This document shows, in pieces, positions 10,955 through 21,300 of a DNA stretch of 60,539 nt (position 1 is its first letter; each line of letters starts with the position of its first letter). The notes beneath the pieces are model-generated. The model did not search any database. It was not told the origin of the DNA and saw only the letters and a list, made by a program, of their open reading frames with translations. The DNA is from Chara braunii (taxonomy: Eukaryota; Streptophyta; Charophyceae; Charales; Characeae), in the NCBI GenBank assembly GCA_003427395.1, contig BFEA01000819.1:86905-147443 (forward strand), in the 5' to 3' direction. The translations under genes were made by a program, and so were the position numbers.

Positions 10955-11051
10955 CATCATCAGCAAAACAGACATCCCGATAGGCCCTCGGCCGCACCAC
11001 TCACCAAATAGAACCGTGACATATGGAAGTGGTCCCACCATCGCGAGCTCC

Positions 11052-11153
11052 GGGGGCTAGGTCCCACTTACACGACTTAAGAGATATTGACCGTAGATAT
11101 CATAGATCAACGGTCAGAATCTCGTAATCCGTGAAAGTGGGACCTTGCCCCTG
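11052..11153. mobile_element. Short foldback element, about 102 bp
   Basis: Starts GGGGGCTAGGTCCCACTTAC and ends GTGAAAGTGGGACCTTGCCCC. Nearly palindromic throughout, with ACCGT...ACGGT near the centre. No gene. An A-rich tract of about 25 bases lies at 10929-10953. Confidence 0.6.
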
Positions 11154-11299
11154 GGTGGTGCATGGTTTTGATGGTCTGCCGCGACAATCAATCAATCATG
11201 GCGGTTGTGGAAGGATTGGCAAATTTGGCCGCGAAAGTAAATCCCGATGCGGATAATACTTTTGTGCACGGACACTTCTTGGTCAGTCAATCTGGTCCT

Positions 11300-11440
11300 A
11301 ACGACCACGAAATGTTTTTGAGAAAACTACGGCGCAGTCAGGGTTACCGTTTGTAATTGCATTTGAAACTGCGTTTTAGCAGTTTAGTCAGGGCCCCAGT
11401 TTCAATTGCATTTGAAACTGCGTTTTAATTTTCCCCCCAA
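11300..11440. repeat. Paired hairpin repeat, related to 33885-34020
   Basis: Two tandem ~24-bp palindromes of the form CAGTTTCAATTGCATTTGAAACTG, separated by AGTTTAGTCAGGGCCC. The same arrangement is present in reverse complement at 33885-34020. Probably an end or fragment of a foldback element. Confidence 0.6.
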
Positions 11441-11579
11441 AATTTCCAGAACCAATCAGTCATTTTTCTGACCCGTCCTCTCTTAGCTTTCCGGTGCCAA
11501 TCCTACCAAATGTTTTATCGGCATAGTGATCTTATCCTGGCTTTCAACTGGATATCTACGCATCGTTCTTGCCTGAAGG

Positions 11580-11955
11580 TATGAGAGTTTCTTTCATGTC
11601 ATATAGTCGTCATAATGATGGCTCTGAACGTCTGCACCACATAACAGGAAACATTGTCCGTTCTGTTCTGCAGCACGGGAATACCAGCTAAGATGAACTC
11701 CTCGTTCCAACTAAATGATGACCATGGCAGATTTGCCCAGTGTCTACTCCACCATGACCGAATTTTTTTGGAGTAGGGACAGTCTACCCATAAATGTCGA
11801 TTTGTCTCCCATGGACACTGGCATCTAGGACAAGTTGTTGATATGTTTTTTTTTCTTTTTTCTTTTTTTGTTAATGGGAACAAGGCTCCAAAAAAGCACG
11901 TGCTGGGAACCGGGCCCAACGTCCCATATGGAAATTTACGTAAGATTTTGAACAT
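11580..11955 (-). pseudogene. LINE ORF2 C-terminal fragment (zf-RVT)
   Basis: An open frame of about 118 codons contains the zinc-binding motif CPRCQCPWETNRHLWVDCPY followed by SKKIRSWW. This is the zf-RVT region found after the reverse-transcriptase domain in plant LINEs, and the LINE at 47663-47956 has the same signature (CRRCKWPFESTLHLWFSCPL). The rest of the LINE is missing on the 5' side, where the sequence meets the LTR at 11967. Confidence 0.7.
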
Positions 11956-11966
11956 TGAGATACCAG

Positions 11967-12418
11967 TGTCGAGCGCATCGGCCCTCGCGTGAAAACGAGG
12001 GCCCTCCCGGCCATGTCACGCATGAGTTAAACATAAACATAACTTCGAGAGACAACTCGGGAACGACACATAACATTCCGCGAACCGCCGAGAGGGACGT
12101 GGTTGCATCGCTCCTTCGCCTCTCTAGCCGGGTGCGCCAGCTATACATCTCGTGGTCCCCTAGGACAGGACAGGTTCCCGCGGGGCATAAGTTTGCTTCC
12201 CTAAGGGGTTGTCACCACCCTTAGGGGCGTATCCCTACCGAGTTACTGACCCACATGCGAAAGCTTTTAGATGCAATCGCAGAGATAGGCCAGCCGAGGG
12301 CGTTTGCTCGTTTCGCCGCAGTATAGGAGTCGCTTGGTTAACGCCAAGTGGACCCAACATCGTTCGTCCCCAGGGCGCTGATCTCCTAGGTACGAAGCGG
12401 ACGTCGGTCAACTAGGAC
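11967..12418 (-). repeat. Left LTR, piece 1
   Basis: Collinear with 23267-23717 at over 90 percent identity by eye; both start TGTCGA(A/G)CGCATCGGCCCTC. The flank ACCAG at 11962-11966 would be one side of the target duplication; its partner was not found. Confidence 0.8.
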
Positions 12419-13635
12419 TGTCTCAACCAAGCGTGAAACCCTTCATTAATCCTAGTCCCTTAAACACAAAGTCAAATGAAAATTACGACAAACGTACTTA
12501 TAATTATATTAAAAGGAATCAACCGTAGCCGACACGAATAAATATTCCTAGTATAAAAAGATAACTGAAGAAAAAAATACAAATCATCATCTCATACATG
12601 ATCAAAAACTATTCGACCGCCTTAGGTCGAATACCACAAAATAATCAAAACAACTGCCAACGAAAAGTCGGCTAATCGAAAATAACATTGATGTCGCCAA
12701 CATGGTAGTTGGACAACCTCAGTTTTGACTTGATGAGACGCGTTGCCAAAGTCATTCATTCCATCCTATCGCCGATCTATGGTTCGACGAATATCTGTCT
12801 TCGTCCATTTCCAATCTTTTTGGATGACAAACTGCTTGCACGTGATTCTTCATTAGGGGCATTGCTTGACGTGAAGCATGCCTCTTCCTCTAGGAAGTGG
12901 TCTAGGGTACTCCTCCTCATCGTCCGAGCACAAGACTCGGATCTCAGAAGTCGGGCCGTCTCCACCGGATCGGCAAGTACCCCCCCGTAGAACGGTCCAC
13001 TCTAGGTCGATAACAGGGTCGGCTCCTGAAGCAACGAACCCCCGCCCCAAATGCCTCCTAGAGATAGCGGATGCGTCCAACGCAAGTAGCTTTCATATAT
13101 ATATATATATTTTTTTTCTCTTAAGTTCCGAGGTAACTTAGACAAAAAGAAATCAGAAGAGATAAAGAAAATGAGAATCATTTAGACAGGTACAGGTATA
13201 TAAGGTCGTTCGGGATAGCATGTGTCAATCCTTGGGAAAAAGCTAAATCCGTTTGACCTTATCTGCTTTATTTGAATAATCCATTCTATGACACACGTTG
13301 AATAACATTTTTCCAAAACAACAATATATTTTTGACAAGCAAGCAGGTGAAAGGTAGAGAGAAGACAATCCTTTTTCTTTTCTCCAACAAGCAAAGTCAA
13401 TTTCCATAGCAGGCACCCTTCTACCTACATGCACAACATGCAAAGAAAACAAGTTCAAAGGAAAACAGTACAATCCCATACTCGAGTCAGACCACTCCAT
13501 TCACATGCATGACTCACACAACTTTCTTCTGCCTTTTCTTATGAACATTCAAATGACAAGGTCAAGCAAAGTGTGGGTTCACACAGGTGTGAAGGGAACT
13601 GAATCAGGTTAACTGACCTTGAGTGAAGTTTGAAC
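12419..13635. repeat. Insertion 1 in the left LTR (arms A-B)
   Basis: About 1.2 kb that is absent from the right LTR at the junction GGAC|GGTAC. It is repeated in inverted orientation at 14111-16150: arm A 12431-13093 pairs with 15488-16152, and arm B 13110-13624 pairs with 14111-14622. Two short frames are preserved in both copies (75 codons at 12853-13080, minus, and 85 codons at 13243-13500, minus), but neither resembles a known protein. Possibly a non-autonomous element; no terminal inverted repeat was identified. Confidence 0.65.
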
Positions 13636-14110
13636 GGTACACTCAAGAAGACCGGATAAATTTTTCGCTCTCCTGACGAGAAGGTTGTCGTACCCAATCG
13701 TCACCAAAGTGATCGACACTACTCTCTTGTGACGACCGCCTGGCAGAGCACCCTCTAAACACTCAATCACCCTCCAATGTTCAGGCGGCGTTACCCTGTT
13801 ACCGCCACTTCAAAATAAAACACCGTTTTGACGCACCTCCTCTATGTCAACGTCTCACCTCCACTTAGTGCACAGATACAACCGTTACTGTCGTAAAATA
13901 GCGCCGTCACTGCAAGAATAGGATACTGACGCCGCAAAAAAATCCAGCAGCGCTCCCACATTACCGCCGTTAAAACTGAAGTTGCCGCCAAAAATTCGGC
14001 AGCGCTTTCGCACCACCACTGAAAAACCAGAACCGCCACCGCAAAAAATCCGGCAGCGCCTCCGCACCACTGCCGGAAAAGCTAAAACCGCCGCCACGAA
14101 AATTCGGCAG
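13636..14110 (-). repeat. Left LTR, piece 2
   Basis: Continues exactly where piece 1 stops relative to the right LTR (GGTACACTCAAGAAGACCG...), and runs into the 54-bp minisatellite, breaking off in its fourth unit at ATTCGGCAG. Confidence 0.8.
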
Positions 14111-14618
14111 ACTCAAGGTCAGTTAACCTGATTCAGTTCCCTTCACACCTGTGTGAACCCACACTTTGCTTGACCTTGTCATTTGAATGTTCAAAAGAAA
14201 AGGCAGAAGAAAGTTGTGTGAGTCATGCATGTGAATGGAGTGGTCTGACTCGTGTATGGGATTGTACTGTTTTCCTTTGAACTTGTTTTCTTTGCATGTT
14301 GTGCATGTAGGTAGAAGGGTGCCTGGTATGGAAATTGACTTTGCTTGTTGGAGAAAAGAAAAAGGATTGTCTTCTCTCTACTTTTTACCTGCTTGCTTGT
14401 CAAAAATAACTTGTTGTTTTGAAAAAATGTTATTCAACGTGTGTCATAGAATGGATTATTCAAATAAAGCAGATAAGGTCAAACGGATTTAGCTTTTTCC
14501 CAAGGATTGACACATTCTATCCCGAACGACCTTATATACTTGTACCTGTCTAAATGATTCTCATTTTCTTTATCTCTTCTGATTTCTTTTCGTCTAAGTT
14601 ACCTCGGGACTTAAGAGA

Positions 14619-14622
<4 letters not shown>

Positions 14623-14696
<74 letters not shown>
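14623..14696. repeat. (AT)n microsatellite
   Basis: Roughly 37 AT dinucleotides, directly abutting the mitochondrial insert. The other inverted copy has only about 8 AT units at the same place (13096-13112). Confidence 0.9.
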
Positions 14697-14698
<2 letters not shown>

Positions 14699-14736
14699 CA
14701 GACTACTTACCAAAGGCGCAAAGCACAATTCCGAGT

Positions 14737-14852
14737 ATCCGGGTACTATTGTAGGACGTGAAAACACCCGATCCCATTCCGACCTCGATCCGTGAAATCG
14801 TCTTACGCCATATGTACTGATTTATTTTGGGAGACATGGTTCAAACCCGGAC
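14737..14852 (+). rRNA. rrn5: Mitochondrial 5S rRNA copy (rrn5)
   Basis: About 115 bases. The ends CCGGGTAC and GGTTCAAACCCGG pair as the terminal helix. The interior contains GACGTGAAAACACCCGATCC, CATTCCGACCTCGAT and GCCATATGTACTGATTTATT, which I recognise as the highly conserved plant mitochondrial 5S rRNA. It lies in nuclear repeat DNA and is presumably not functional. Confidence 0.9.
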
Positions 14853-14896
14853 CTATCAATTTCTTGTGCAAAGAAGAGCCATACTAATACTACGCG

Positions 14897-14969
14897 CGCG
14901 GGATAGAGTAATTGGTAACTTGTCAGGCTCATAATCTGAATATTGTAGGTTCAAATCCTACTCCCGCCA
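14897..14969 (+). tRNA. trnfM: Mitochondrial initiator tRNA-fMet (CAU) copy
   Basis: 73 bases that fold as a full cloverleaf. The acceptor stem CGCGGGA/TCCCGCC has an unpaired first position (C1 x C72), a mark of organelle and bacterial initiator tRNAs. The anticodon arm is TCAGG-CTCATAA-TCTGA with anticodon CAU, and the T arm is GTAGG-TTCAAAT-CCTAC. It sits 44 bases after the 5S copy. An rrn5-trnfM neighbourhood is a feature of early-diverging land plants and relatives as I recall it. Confidence 0.85.
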
Positions 14970-15157
14970 ATCTTCCACCAATCTCTATTGGATGGAGAGA
15001 AGTCTCCCGCATATAGTGAAGTAATAAGGTCAGAGATTACTCGTCTGACACGGCAATGAGTTTACCACTTTCATCGGCGAACAACCGAACCCTTGGAACC
15101 TCGACCTTCAACCATTACTGATGGGGTAAGACTATGCCTTCACCATATTCACTACAG

Positions 15158-15475
15158 TCACCTGTAAGAACTTAGGTACGAGCCGTATGAATGATGTGTG
15201 CAAGAAAGACAAAGAGTCAAAGTTAACAACAAAAAGCTAGTAAACATCAGAAAGATGGGTATCAGCATAGAAAGNTGTATTGATGTACCAAATTGGCTAA
15301 TACTAGAAGGTTGATGCAAAGTGTTCCACCAATTTACAGAGAATTTCATTATTGGTATATTTATGAGACCTATACAAACAAAAAGAGAAGCTACATCTGC
15401 AGAAAAGAATAGAAAACGTAGTGCACCTAAATAGATAAATAGCAGTATTAATACGGAAGTGTTTCGAGCATCCCA
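15158..15475 (-). pseudogene. ccmC: Partial mitochondrial ccmC (haem-handling protein)
   Basis: An open frame of about 105 codons starts abruptly at the AT tract with GDARNTSVLILLFIYLGALR and continues SADVASLFVCIGLINIPI and FSVNWWNTLHQPSSISQFGT, which is recognisable CcmC, the membrane protein that passes haem to CcmE in cytochrome c maturation. The periplasmic-side Trp-rich segment WWNTLHQPSS is present, and three hydrophobic segments are visible. The N-terminal part before the WDAR motif is missing, the C-terminus diverges after about residue 85, and one base (15275) is unresolved. Confidence 0.85.
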
Positions 15476-16150
15476 TATATATATATATGAAAGCTACTTG
15501 CGGTGGACGCATCCGCTATCTCTAGGAAGTATTTGGGGCGGGGGTTCGTTGCTTCAGGAGCCGACCCTGTTATCGACCCAGAGTGGACTGTTCTACGGGG
15601 GGGTACTTGCCGATTCGGTGGAGACGGCCTGACTTCTGAGATCCGAGTCTTGTGCCCGGACGAGCAGGAGGAGTACCCTAGACCACTTCCTAGAGGAAGA
15701 GGCATGCTTCACGTCAAACAATGCCCCTGATCAAGAATCACGTGCAAGCAGTTTGTCATCCAAAAAGATTGGAAATGGACGAAGATAGATGTTCATCGAA
15801 CCTTAGATCGGCGATAGGATGGAATGAATGACTTTGGCAACGCGTCTCATCAAGTCAAAACTGAGGTTTTTCAACTACCATGTTGGTGACATCAATGTTA
15901 TTTTCGATTAGCCGACTTTTCGTTGGCAGTTGTTTTGATTATTTTGTGGTATTCGACCTGAGGCGGCCGGATAGTTTTAGATCTTGTAGGATATGATGAT
16001 TTGTATTTTTTTCTTCAGTTATCTTTTTATACTGGGAATATTTATTCATGTCAGCTACGGTTGATTCCTTTTGATATAATTATAAGTACGGTTGTCGTAA
16101 TTTTCGTTTGACTTTATGTTTAAGGGACTAGGATTAATGAAGGGTTTCAC

Positions 16151-17746
16151 GCACCACCGTTGAAAAAAACAGAACCGCTGCCGCAAAAATCCGGCAGCGC
16201 TTCCGCACCACTGTCAGAAAAGCCAGAACCGCTGCCGCAAAAATCGAGTAGCGCTTCCGCACTACTGCCGTTAAAAACCGTGTCGCCGCCGCAGAATTTC
16301 GGCAGCACTTCCGTACCACTGCTGTAAAAACCCGCATCGCCGCCGCAAAATTTTGGCAACACTTCCGTAACACCGCCGGCAAAACCAGCGTTGCCGTCGC
16401 AAAAGTTCGGCAGCACTTCCGTACTACCGCAGTGAAAAAACAGCAGGCCAAAATTAGTAAAATTTGGGTTACGTTGCCTCAGGCAGCAACTCCAGCAGCC
16501 AGCAGCACTCAAGTGTGCTCGTCACACACTGGCATCACGAGTGCATTTGTGTGGCAGCTGGGGGGCAGCTGCCTGTTTTATAGTGGCTGAGTAGGGCTGG
16601 ACGTCACTCCAGCCCCCAGGCAAAATCGCGGGCTCACTATGAGCCGTAGATCTGCCAAGATCCAGGGTTGACTGTGACCGTACCACAGCCACAGCCTTAC
16701 TGTGGGGCAGTTTCTTTAACTGCCCTTTTTTTTCTTTTTTTTTTTCCCCAGCTATCTCGGAATCTGGCGAGATAGCTGGGCTCCTGCCATTTCCAAATCT
16801 GCTTTTCTTTTATTTTTCTAATAAAGGGTTGAAAAGATACAACCCTTTTCAATTTGATGTATCCGGACCCTTTTTCCAGGGCAGATACATCGAGGAAAAG
16901 GCTGTACTTAGCCTTTTCCTTAGTGGCTCTTCAATTTCCAGGCTCCCTTCAAAAACGTTAGCCTGACAGTTACCTCTGGCAGCTTCTGCCAGAGGTAGCA
17001 CCACGTGAGGACAAGTGTCCTCACTCAAAATAAAGAAAAGAAAAGAAAAAGACCAACTTTCTAATTTTTATTGCACCTGGCTTCTTCCTTGGCCAGGTGC
17101 ATGTTGTTCCATGCAACAACCCTCCTCTTTTTACTCTGCCCTCCCCTGAAAACGAGGAGGGCAGTTGACAGTTTGGGAGGAGTAGGACCTCCTCCTCCCA
17201 ACTCTCACGTTTTTACTCCCTCCTCTCTTCAGCCAGTTCCCACAGCCACATTCCCGCGTGCACGTCGTGAGCCGCGAAATCTTGGATCTCGTGGCCACGA
17301 ATATTCGTGGCTTCCTGGGTGGGGAGCTGGGTTTGCTCCCATACAGCCTGGGAAGGCTGTTCTTTTCGGTTTTTTTTTTGTTTTCACGGGGTAGTTGCCT
17401 CATTTCATTTTTTTTCCTTTTTTTTATATTTTTTTTACAGTTTTTCATGAGGCAGTTTGCCTCGTTTCTGCCCCTTTTCCCGTTTTCGCCCCCCCACATC
17501 CTGCTGTCCATCGGCCACAAAATGGGGGAAGGAAAAATACTAAAAAGAAAACAAAAAAAACTTACCTCTGCTGCCCGTTTTCATCGAACGAACGGGCGCA
17601 GACCCTGAAACCCACTGAGGGGAGGGGAAAAGGCAACATGTGCGGTGTATATTTCCATGTTCTAGTGGAAGATTCATTTGATTTTTGCCCATCTGGTCGT
17701 TGGTATTGTCGAGGGGCCAACCATAGGTAAGGTGGCATCCCCCCCT

Positions 17747-17812
<66 letters not shown>
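16151..17812 (-). repeat. Left LTR, piece 3
   Basis: Collinear with about 24180-25950 of the right LTR, including the end of the minisatellite, the segment CAACAACCCTCCTC and (TC)n. Relative to the right LTR it lacks about 190 bp between AAATTTGGG (16468) and GTTGCCTCAGGC. Confidence 0.8.
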
Positions 17813-17829
<17 letters not shown>

Positions 17830-17837
17830 CGCGCGCG
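17751..17837. repeat. (TC)n then (GC)n microsatellite
   Basis: About 31 TC units followed by 12 GC units. The right LTR has (TC)n at the corresponding place (25882-25954) but no GC run. Confidence 0.9.
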
Positions 17838-18163
17838 TCCGTACTTGGACGCTATCGTAGCCAGGTCCGGCGCGGAGTTCGTTGTCGGGGTCCACAACCT
17901 TTTTGTCGAGTTGGTAAGAGTCCGTCGAAACAGTCTGGCGGAGCCATCCTACAGCCCACTTCAATGGGCGAAGTTTTTAAAGAAAAATATATATATATAT
18001 ATTAAAGATCAAAAGCTAAGAACAATAAAACAAAAGAAAAAACGAAAACGAACTCTCTAAAAACGGCTGCCCGTTTTCAACGGGCGCCTGCTACTTCGTT
18101 GGGGACTCTAAGTCCCTTTCCACTTGTCTGGGCGCCATCTGTCGTGCCGTAGTCCATTCAGTT

Positions 18164-18195
<32 letters not shown>

Positions 18196-19480
18196 ACTTT
18201 CTGTTGGCAAAGGCCAACGATTACATGTCGTTCGTGGTACACCCACGAACTGTCGAAATACAGACCCGAGATCGATCCCAAATGGGATCAAAAAAAAAAT
18301 TCGACTATTTCTCGATTTATGCATGTCATCCTTACACAGGGGCCATGTTGATCTCGCGCGGTCAATCTCGGCCGCGAGATCTTGGCGATCTCGCGGTTGA
18401 AATTGACCGCGCTCGGGTACACTGGGCTGCTCCAAAAAGGAGCTAGCACCAGTATACACATCATTTCAGGCTCGATCCCGGTATCAGTTGGGTGACAGTT
18501 TGACATGGTAACCTACTGGGCTAGCTCCTTTTCACGAAAGTTAAAACTGCTACCCTTCTATATCAAGGGTGCCCAGCAGGCTATCCAGCCACGCCCATAG
18601 GCAAGCCTCGTCGGCCTTTTCGCCCAAAACCAGTTATGCCGCTTTCGGCACGGCGGCCTCCTGGTCCCGCAGTACTCACGCCACCGCCCACTCGTTGGGT
18701 GGCCCACCCAGATGGTGCCGCGGCCAGCCTTTTCAGGCGCCAGATACGGCGTTGGCCTTTCATACGGAGTAAACCCCACGACTCAGAAAAAAATCCCCTA
18801 CTTTCCTCGCGCCGCGGTCCTATACTCGGCACGTTCAACTTTCTAGCTTAGTTAGGCTCTGAATCCCTGCGGCTTCGTCAAAAGCATAGCATTGTCGTTC
18901 ACATCCGTTACCCCCGGACGTCACACGCATCCGGACTAAAGTCTGAAAACTTTTTGTCTCTCAATCATAGGTCAGGTCTGAATAAACTTTTTGGCAAACG
19001 TCAGTCTCATCAAGTCCTTCAATTCAACAAAAAGGTCAGACAGCGTCTGAGGTTGAAAAATCCCGGCAGGGTATTTATCCGGACAACATTCCCAGACCCC
19101 ATTGAATGAGGTCACCGTCGTTCACCCTATATACCGTATCAAATTCCGAAATTACCAAAATATCCAAGGAACTTTTGTCTAAATGGTCTCAGCATCATCC
19201 CACTATTGGCAACTCTAAACATCTTTAAGTCTCTCAGAATGGTACCCGGAAAGTTTCCGGCTAGCATTGTAAGACGAAATCCATTCAGTCGATATCTGCG
19301 TTGCACCTCAGTAGAACTCAAGTGAGTCAGGAATAACCCCTGACAGGTCTTCTTAAACGTATCAACTTCTTGGAATTGTTCAGACAAAGTCTGAATGACC
19401 CAAAATTATATATCTTACACAATATCATATCTTAATTAAGTAATAATTCATGTCGCATCCCCTTTCTTCCCATATAAGTC
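17838..19480. other. Internal non-coding region of the LTR element
   Basis: No protein domain found on either strand. A 28-base stretch at 18247 (GAACTGTCGAAATACAGACC...) recurs at 54468. A T-rich run lies at 18176-18195. An open frame of 82 codons at 19139-19387 (minus) has no recognisable match. This is the position where pol would be expected. Confidence 0.4.
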
Positions 19481-19494
19481 CTTGAAGAGCGCAC

Positions 19495-20310
19495 TTGATC
19501 AAAACAGGTCCCCCTGTCACAAGCAAACTCTTTCAAAGAACAAAGGAGAATCATCGATCAAGACAGATTTCACTGTCGTAGACNNNNNNNNNNNNNNNNN
19601 NNNNNNNNNNNNNNNNNNNNNNNNNNNNNNNNNNNNNNNNNNNNNNNNNNNNNNNNNNNNNNNNNNNNNNNNNNNNNNNNNNNNNNNNNNNNNNNNNNNN
19701 NNNNNNNNNNNNNNNNNNNNNNNNNNNNNNNNNNNNNNNNNNNNNNNNNNNNNNNNNNNNNNNNNNNNNNNNNNNNNNNNNNNNNNNNNNNNNNNNNNNN
19801 NNNNNNNNNNNNNATTAGAAGAAAATGTCGATCAAGACAGGTTTCCCTGCCGCAGACAAGTTCCTCTCCACCTAAAGTTAAGAACAGAACACTGATCAAG
19901 ACAGGTTTCCCTGCCGCAGACGAACTGCTCTCAATTAGAAGAAAATGTCGATCAAGACAGGTTTCCCTGCCGCAGACAAGTTCCTTTCCACCTAAAGCTG
20001 ATAACAGAACGTTGATCAAGATAGGTTGCCCTGCTGCAGACGAACTGTTCTCAATTAATCTTTGAAAATAAATCTGATCAAGACAGATTGCGCTGCCGCA
20101 TATATACCTTTCAAAGATCGAAGGAGAACTCTGATCAAGACACGTTTCCCTGCCGCAGAAGGACTCCTCTTCATTCCATCTTTAAAGAAAAGGCTGATCA
20201 AGACGAGTTGCCTCGTCGCAGGCCTACTTCTTAAATTTCATCTTATGACTAAAATGGAGGAGAACGTTGTTTAAGACAGGTTGCTCTGTCACAGACGAGC
20301 ACCTTTTTTT
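19495..20310. repeat. ~60-bp tandem repeat with a conserved hairpin
   Basis: At least nine visible monomers begin GATCAAGACAGGTTTCCCTG or a close variant (19495, 19556, 19832, 19895, 19950, 20013, 20075, 20132, 20195; a last weaker one near 20270). Each contains a small inverted repeat such as CAGG-TTTC-CCTG. Alternate monomers share spacers (GACAAGTTCCT.., GACGAACTG.T..), suggesting a two-monomer higher-order unit. An N gap of 230 bases falls inside the array, so the copy number is unknown. Confidence 0.8.
19584..19813. other. Assembly gap (230 N)
   Basis: Run of N inside the tandem repeat; the repeat itself probably caused the gap. Confidence 0.99.
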
Positions 20311-21300
20311 ATATAAGCTGCGACACGAAATTACTACTATATAATTTACTATACTTTATACCATGTCAAAATGTTATCGATCTTTCTGTGATATGCGTCG
20401 AGGAGTGGTGTAATCCGCTTCAAGGGATAACATCTGGACATTAAGCCCCGCTTTGGATTCGAGTCTCACCACATTCCCTCCGATTCCGGTGTTTTAAATA
20501 CTCAGCAATCTATCAGTATGGACAGGGTAGCCCAACCCTTACTAAGCCCGATGTGAGTTACCAGCTCACCTTCTTCCCCAGCAAGGTGGACCCAGTAAAA
20601 ACAATCAAGCTTGGGTGGTAAATCCAAACCCAACATTTTTAGCTGTAACTACCTCGGCCATCATCAAAATTGATGAGCATCTTCCACACCTTCATCCCTT
20701 TCAGTGATAGTGTAGTCTTCCTTCCTTAAACCACATAGGATCCGGATGACAACATCTCACTATGGACCAGGAGTATAACCCCGGCGCAGGCCTTACTACT
20801 ACCTACAGAGCTCACAGTTTTTATCGCAAAACCATTATGACATGATAACAAACAAGATTTCTAAACTTATAATATTAAATATATAATTCAAATACATGTC
20901 TTATGGATAAAGAATACACATTCAAAATCACATTCATAAGGCGAACATGTCACCATCCCGGTCAAGAGTGAGGTTGATCTAAAGAAGAGATCATGTATTT
21001 CTGCACTTGTCCATGATGGCAAATACAATCAACAAATAATACCGAACATAGTGAACTTCCACAAACTTAGATAAAATATTTATGAAATGGTTTCTCCCAA
21101 AATCTGTCTATGAGAGATTGAAACAAAATAAATTATGATCCCACACAAAATTGGTAAAAAAATCGAATCAAAAATTAAACGACTTGTTTTCCGCAGCCTT
21201 TCGTCCCCTTACACCTACTTGGAGTATGTCCTACTCTACCACAACTTTTACACACAATGTTCTTCCACTACTTTCTCCCTCTCTTCGTTCGTCGCTTTTC
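20311..21300. other. Internal non-coding region of the LTR element
   Basis: AT-rich DNA with no recognisable coding signal; lies downstream (minus strand) of the second gag-like frame. Confidence 0.4.

Larger units (their letters stand above)
14697..15475. other. Nuclear insert of mitochondrial DNA (NUMT)
   Basis: Contains in order a plant-type mitochondrial 5S rRNA (+), an initiator-type tRNA-Met (+) and an interior fragment of ccmC (-). Both ends coincide with AT dinucleotide tracts, so the DNA appears to have been captured into an (AT)n site, as happens in end-joining repair. No such sequence is present between the arms of the sister inverted copy at 13093-13110. Confidence 0.85.
14111..16150. 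repeat. Insertion 2 in the left LTR (arms B'-A' with mitochondrial insert)
   Basis: Inverted copy of 12431-13624 carrying in addition an (AT)n tract (14623-14696), mitochondrial DNA (14697-15475) and a second short (AT)n. It replaces about seven bases of the LTR minisatellite unit (CGCTTCC). Confidence 0.7.

Noticed and set aside
12853-13080. A 75-codon frame preserved in both inverted arms (also 15503-15730)
   Set aside because: Kept only as a note under the insertion. The arms are too similar overall for an open frame of this length to show selection, and about eight of the 75 residues differ.
15180-15189. GAGCCGTATG, resembling the start of a group II intron domain V
   Set aside because: The complementary strand of domain V is not found downstream, and the bases fall within or beside the diverged end of ccmC.
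17562-17964. Arg-Glu repeat frames over the (TC)n/(GC)n tract
   Set aside because: Dinucleotide repeats leave several frames open; there is no domain.
19495-20310. CRISPR-like array
   Set aside because: Regularly spaced repeats in a eukaryotic retrotransposon. The spacers are related to each other in alternation rather than unique, and no cas genes are present.
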